Source of the DNA: Roseobacter sp. HKCCD6576-2
GTDB taxonomy: Bacteria; Pseudomonadota; Alphaproteobacteria; Rhodobacterales; Rhodobacteraceae
Reading direction: 5' to 3'
Assembly: GCF_013179285.1 (NCBI RefSeq)
Contig: NZ_WVNW01000001.1
Location: 62,001 to 126,000, forward strand
Length of the DNA: 64,000 nucleotides
This document shows, piece after piece, positions 60,909 through 64,000 of this stretch. Made by a program: the position numbers and the translations under genes. Numbering within the stretch: the stretch's first letter is position 1; each line of letters opens with the position of its first letter. The notes below the pieces were generated by a model. It was not told the origin of the DNA. It saw only the letters and a program-made list of their open reading frames with translations, and ran no database searches.

Positions 60909-61215
60909 TTTAAGAGCCTCACGTCTTGTTGGCCGAGTGCTCTCACGAATCCCGATAGAGGTCAAACGACACATGGTGTCCGAGTAAAGTCGTGCCAAAA
61001 CACGTCGTTTACCTGCCCAGAGTCCAAATCCGGTCATCGCAGATCTCTCCGGAACCCTGGTAAATCAGATCCAGCCGCGTAGCCCGCTGACCGTGATTTG
61101 GGCTGCGCCTAAACTGTTGCCTAGCGGGCGCCGGACGGCGTCAAACATCCGCGAAAGAACAAAGACACACCTGCGGGAGATTGGCATTAGGCGGCGGCAT
61201 AGGGGACAGAGCCGT
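60909..61215. other. Intergenic region between the glycosyltransferase gene and galE
   Basis: A 307-bp gap. It is expected to hold the galE promoter, but I see no convincing -35/-10 pair. No convincing ORF, repeat, terminator or RNA gene was found here. Confidence 0.4.
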
Positions 61216-62466
61216 TCAGACCGGCATCGGAATCTGGGCGGCTTTGGGAACAAGGCTGTTCATTTTCTCAAGATGAATCGGCAGCGTGTGGCTCAGGAAA
61301 TCGTAGTTTTCCAATACATGGCGTCGTGCAGCCGGGCCCAACCCCGCGTAGTCCGCCGGGTTGGCCAACACTTCGGCAACTTGATTGGCCAATGCCTTGG
61401 GATCGAAAAAATCGGCGAGAAGCCCCGTCTCGCCATGTGTCACAACTTCGCGGACCGGCGCGGTGTCTGAGGCGACAATGGTTGCTTCCATGGCCATGCT
61501 TTCCAGAAGGGACCAAGACAGGACAAACGGCACCGTCAGATAGATATGGCAACGGCTGATCTGGATGATCTTCTGGAAATCCGCATAAGGCACGCGGCCT
61601 AGAAAGTGGACACGATCCCAGTCGAGCCGATCTCCCACCTCCCGTTCCATTTCGGCGCGATACCCTCCGTCGGCATCGCTTTTCTTGCCATAGGATGTCT
61701 CGCTGCCGCCGATGATCAGCGCCCGAGATTTGGGCCGCGCGGCCAAGATGTCGGGCAGCGCCCGCATGAACACATGAAAGCCGCGCGTGGGTTCCATGTT
61801 TCGGGCCATATAGGTGAAAATCTCATCCTCCCGGGTCACATCGCGGCCCAGTCGGCCCAGAGGGACTTTCGCCGCGTGGTTGGGTTTCAGCAGATCGGCC
61901 CGAATGCCGTCATGGCAGCAATAAATCTTTGAGTGGAAGCTCTCCGGGAAGGTGTTGAGTTGCCATTGGGTCGGCGCATGGCCCAGATCGACGGTTTCTA
62001 TATTCGCGAAGTTGACGGCATTGCGGGCATGCATAATGAATGGCGTGTGTTCGGAAGCCGGGAACTCAGGATCGAACCCGACAGAGCCGCCCTGTGCGAG
62101 ATAGAAATACTCGAAAAAACCCAGAACCGGAACGCTCGGCCAAATCTGTTTCATGAAGGTCAGTTCACCCCATCCCACATGACCGAGGACGAGATCGGGC
62201 ACAAACCCTTGCTCTTCAAGCCTTTTGCACGCGCGTACGACCCCAAAGCCTGAGCCACAGCACTCCTCCCAATACTTGGACAGTGCGTAGGCATCGTCTT
62301 TCGGGCGATGATGCGGGCGATACCCAAATATCTTGATGCCACGGATGTTTGGCGGCGTTTTGCTTTGGGTTAACGCGACCATCTCATGGCCACCTTGGGC
62401 AATCAGCCAATCAATCAATTGTCGATATTGGCCAGGGAAATTCTGGTGCACAAAAAGGATCTTCAT
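61216..62466 (-). CDS. Glycosyltransferase (GT4-like)
   Basis: Cytoplasmic sugar transferase of 416 residues from ATG 62466. It starts MKILFVHQNFPGQYRQLIDWLIAQGGHEM and shows a GT-B layout: N-terminal acceptor domain with LVLGHVGWGELTFMKQIWP, and a C-terminal donor domain with FTYMARNMEPTRGFHVFMRALPDIL, ALIIGGSETSYG, and the late SRCHIYLTVPFVLSWSLLESMAMEATIVAS containing the conserved glutamate. The donor sugar is unknown. It lies 63 bp downstream of rfbA and may act on the dTDP-rhamnose made by that pathway. Confidence 0.9.
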   Translation of the reverse strand: MKILFVHQNFPGQYRQLIDWLIAQGGHEMVALTQSKTPPNIRGIKIFGYRPHHRPKDDAYALSKYWEECCGSGFGVVRACKRLEEQGFVPDLVLGHVGWGELTFMKQIWPSVPVLGFFEYFYLAQGGSVGFDPEFPASEHTPFIMHARNAVNFANIETVDLGHAPTQWQLNTFPESFHSKIYCCHDGIRADLLKPNHAAKVPLGRLGRDVTREDEIFTYMARNMEPTRGFHVFMRALPDILAARPKSRALIIGGSETSYGKKSDADGGYRAEMEREVGDRLDWDRVHFLGRVPYADFQKIIQISRCHIYLTVPFVLSWSLLESMAMEATIVASDTAPVREVVTHGETGLLADFFDPKALANQVAEVLANPADYAGLGPAARRHVLENYDFLSHTLPIHLEKMNSLVPKAAQIPMPV

Positions 62467-62529
62467 AGCCGCGCCGCACTTTCTAAAGCTCTGACCAGCT
62501 TTCATATAATTGGAGCGGCAGGCAAGCAG

Positions 62530-63405
62530 CTAGCGATTGCCTTTGAGAAGGTCCGACAGATACGCGCCATATCCATTCTTGCCGAACAAGGCGGCCCGTG
62601 CCGCGAGCTCATCGGCGCTGATCCAACCTGCCGCGAACGCAACTTCTTCCGGACAGCCGACCTGCAGCCCTTGTCGGGTTTCCAACGTGCGTACGAAATT
62701 TCCGGCCTCAAGCAGGCTGTCATGGGTCCCGGTGTCGAGCCAAGCATAGCCTCGCCCCATCAACTGCACATTCAACGCTTCTTCGGTTAGGTAGCTTTGC
62801 AACAGGTCGGCAATTTCTAGTTCGCCGCGTGCCGACGGGGTCACGGATTGCGCCCTGGTGGAGGCTGATCCATCGAGGAAATAGAGCCCTGTGACCGCGT
62901 AATTGGATGCGGGTTTGGTTGGTTTCTCCACAATGGCTTCGACCCGCCCGGCGGTATCGAAACTGACAACGCCATACCGTTCTGGGTCAGCTACGTGATA
63001 CCCAAACACGGTACCGCCGGTTTCGGGCGCAGCAGCCAGCAAACCAGGCAGGCCGTGCCCGAAGAACAGGTTGTCTCCCAAGATCATCGCGGACGGAGAA
63101 CCCTTGAGAAAGGTCTCAGCCAGGACATAGGCTTGCGCCAGACCCTCGGGCGCGGGTTGTGTGATGTAAGTGAGCGCGACGCCCCATTGCGTTCCATCCC
63201 CCAAGACAGCTTGAAACTGGGCCTGGTCTTGCGGCGTCGTGATAACGGCAATCTCGCGAATCCCGGCCAGCATCAAGACACTAAGCGGATAATAGATCAT
63301 TGGTTTGTCATAGACCGGCACCAATTGCTTCGAGAGGCCCATCGTAACAGGGTAAAGCCGGGTGCCGGAGCCACCAGCCAGGATGATGCCTTTGCGCGTC
63401 GTCAT
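62530..63405 (-). CDS. rfbA: Glucose-1-phosphate thymidylyltransferase
   Basis: Makes dTDP-glucose from dTTP and glucose 1-phosphate, the first step to dTDP-rhamnose. Starting at ATG 63405 the protein is 291 residues: GIILAGGSGTRLYPVTMGLS, QLVPVYDKPMIYYPLSVL, and the C-terminal DTGTHDSLLEAGNFVRTLETRQGLQVGCPEEVAF. The start codon is separated from the rfbD stop by 1 bp. The rfbB and rfbC genes are not in the window. Confidence 0.96.
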   Translation of the reverse strand: MTTRKGIILAGGSGTRLYPVTMGLSKQLVPVYDKPMIYYPLSVLMLAGIREIAVITTPQDQAQFQAVLGDGTQWGVALTYITQPAPEGLAQAYVLAETFLKGSPSAMILGDNLFFGHGLPGLLAAAPETGGTVFGYHVADPERYGVVSFDTAGRVEAIVEKPTKPASNYAVTGLYFLDGSASTRAQSVTPSARGELEIADLLQSYLTEEALNVQLMGRGYAWLDTGTHDSLLEAGNFVRTLETRQGLQVGCPEEVAFAAGWISADELAARAALFGKNGYGAYLSDLLKGNR

Positions 63406-63406
63406 G

Positions 63407-64000
63407 TCAGGGGCCTTCATATTTGGACAGATATGCCGCCAAGTTTGCCCGCCAATCGGGCCGTTGCAAGCCAAACACGGTTTCAAAGCTTTGACAGTCT
63501 AGCCGTGAGTTCAGGGGGCGCGCGGCCGGTGTTGGATAGTTGGATGTTGGAATGTCTTCAACTCGGCACGACAGACCCGAAACCTCAAAGATCGCCCGTG
63601 CGAAATCGGCCCAACTGACATCTGGCTGGCCCGCATAGTGATACACGCCTGTTGCACCCGGGTCTGCCATCAGATGTCGACCGGTCGCTAAAAAAGCCCT
63701 GGCCAACGCGTCCGCGGGGGTCGGGCCGCCGATCTGATCCGCTACAATGGTCAAGTGGTCGCGACTCGCGCCGAGGCGGAGCATTGTGGTCAAGAAATTC
63801 TGCCCCTGGTCATCAAACACCCAGGATGTTCGCAAGATCGCATGAGGGCCGCCAGCGGCGCGAACACCGGCCTCGCCGGCCAGTTTGCTCCGCCCATAAG
63901 CATTCAGCGGCGCCGTCGGTGCATCCGGTCTGCGAGCACTCGTGCCGCTACCGTCAAAAACGTAATCGGTGGAGATATGAACCAGGGGAACATCAAGATC
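63407..64000 (-). CDS. rfbD: dTDP-4-dehydrorhamnose reductase, C-terminal part (cut by window edge)
   Basis: Last step of dTDP-rhamnose synthesis, NADPH-dependent. The 198 visible codons carry ISTDYVFDG, the catalytic region NAYGRSKLAGEAGV (YxxxK), RTSWVFDDQGQNFLTTML, and the C-terminal SRLDCQSFETVFGLQRPDWRANL. About 90-95 N-terminal residues with the NADPH motif lie beyond base 64000. It is upstream of and nearly touching rfbA, so the two are one unit. Confidence 0.94.
   Translation of the reverse strand, partial: DLDVPLVHISTDYVFDGSGTSARRPDAPTAPLNAYGRSKLAGEAGVRAAGGPHAILRTSWVFDDQGQNFLTTMLRLGASRDHLTIVADQIGGPTPADALARAFLATGRHLMADPGATGVYHYAGQPDVSWADFARAIFEVSGLSCRVEDIPTSNYPTPAARPLNSRLDCQSFETVFGLQRPDWRANLAAYLSKYEGP

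Overview
The window is about 64 kb of ordinary-looking, gene-dense chromosome from an alphaproteobacterium of the Rhodobacterales (Roseobacter/Rhodobacter type; I cannot name the genus). This rests on several points: the rho-mnmE-mnmG-rsmG-parA-parB block facing a maf-aroE-coaE-dnaQ-secB block, an HslV with an N-terminal FPGWHG extension, a YlxR-type protein with an added L7Ae-like part between nusA and infB, promoter pairs close to CTTGAC-N17-CTATAT, and several small proteins I know only from this order. I see no mobile element, phage, CRISPR, rRNA or tRNA.

Layout. 1-7.5 kb: end-truncated malic enzyme, mutS, the grpE/hrcA heat-shock pair, then rph-rdgB-hemW. 7.5-21.4 kb: the replication-origin neighbourhood. 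A non-coding, partly AT-rich gap with DnaA-box-like sequences (14820-15235) is the likely oriC. Genes to its left (rho to parB) run left and genes to its right (maf to dnaQ) run right, and two perfect parS palindromes lie 3.2 and 5.1 kb to the left. 21.4-26 kb: hydrolase lipoprotein, then hslV-membrane protein-hslU and idi. 26.5-32.8 kb: a cytochrome c facing the rimP-nusA-ylxR-infB operon, which has a terminator-like hairpin just before rimP. 32.8-41.4 kb: glutathione-dependent formaldehyde oxidation (dehydrogenase and FghA), separated by a TetR regulator and an AEC carrier, then HAD, cyclodeaminase, hydrolase and MFS genes. 41.6-49.8 kb: zapE, folC-accD, a CPBP protease, ilvD and three unknown proteins. 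49.9-55.7 kb: a dienoyl-CoA reductase-like flavoprotein, an SCP2 protein, argG, a membrane protein and ilvA. 55.8-64 kb: a surface-polysaccharide precursor region (kdsD, ugd, UDP-GlcA 4-epimerase-like, galE, a glycosyltransferase, rfbA, rfbD).

Most notable. The 386-bp gap between tetR (start 35501) and the AEC gene (start 35888) holds two promoters on the minus strand, each with a similar 15-bp TetR-like operator between its -35 and -10. The upstream promoter drives a short predicted transcript with alternately complementary segments, a 16-codon proline-rich ORF and a strong intrinsic terminator. Other observations are the putative leader attenuator of the nusA operon, a 15-bp perfect inverted repeat over the zapE stop codon, six convergent gene pairs whose stop codons interlock in the same 4-nt YTAR, and a membrane protein translationally coupled between hslV and hslU.
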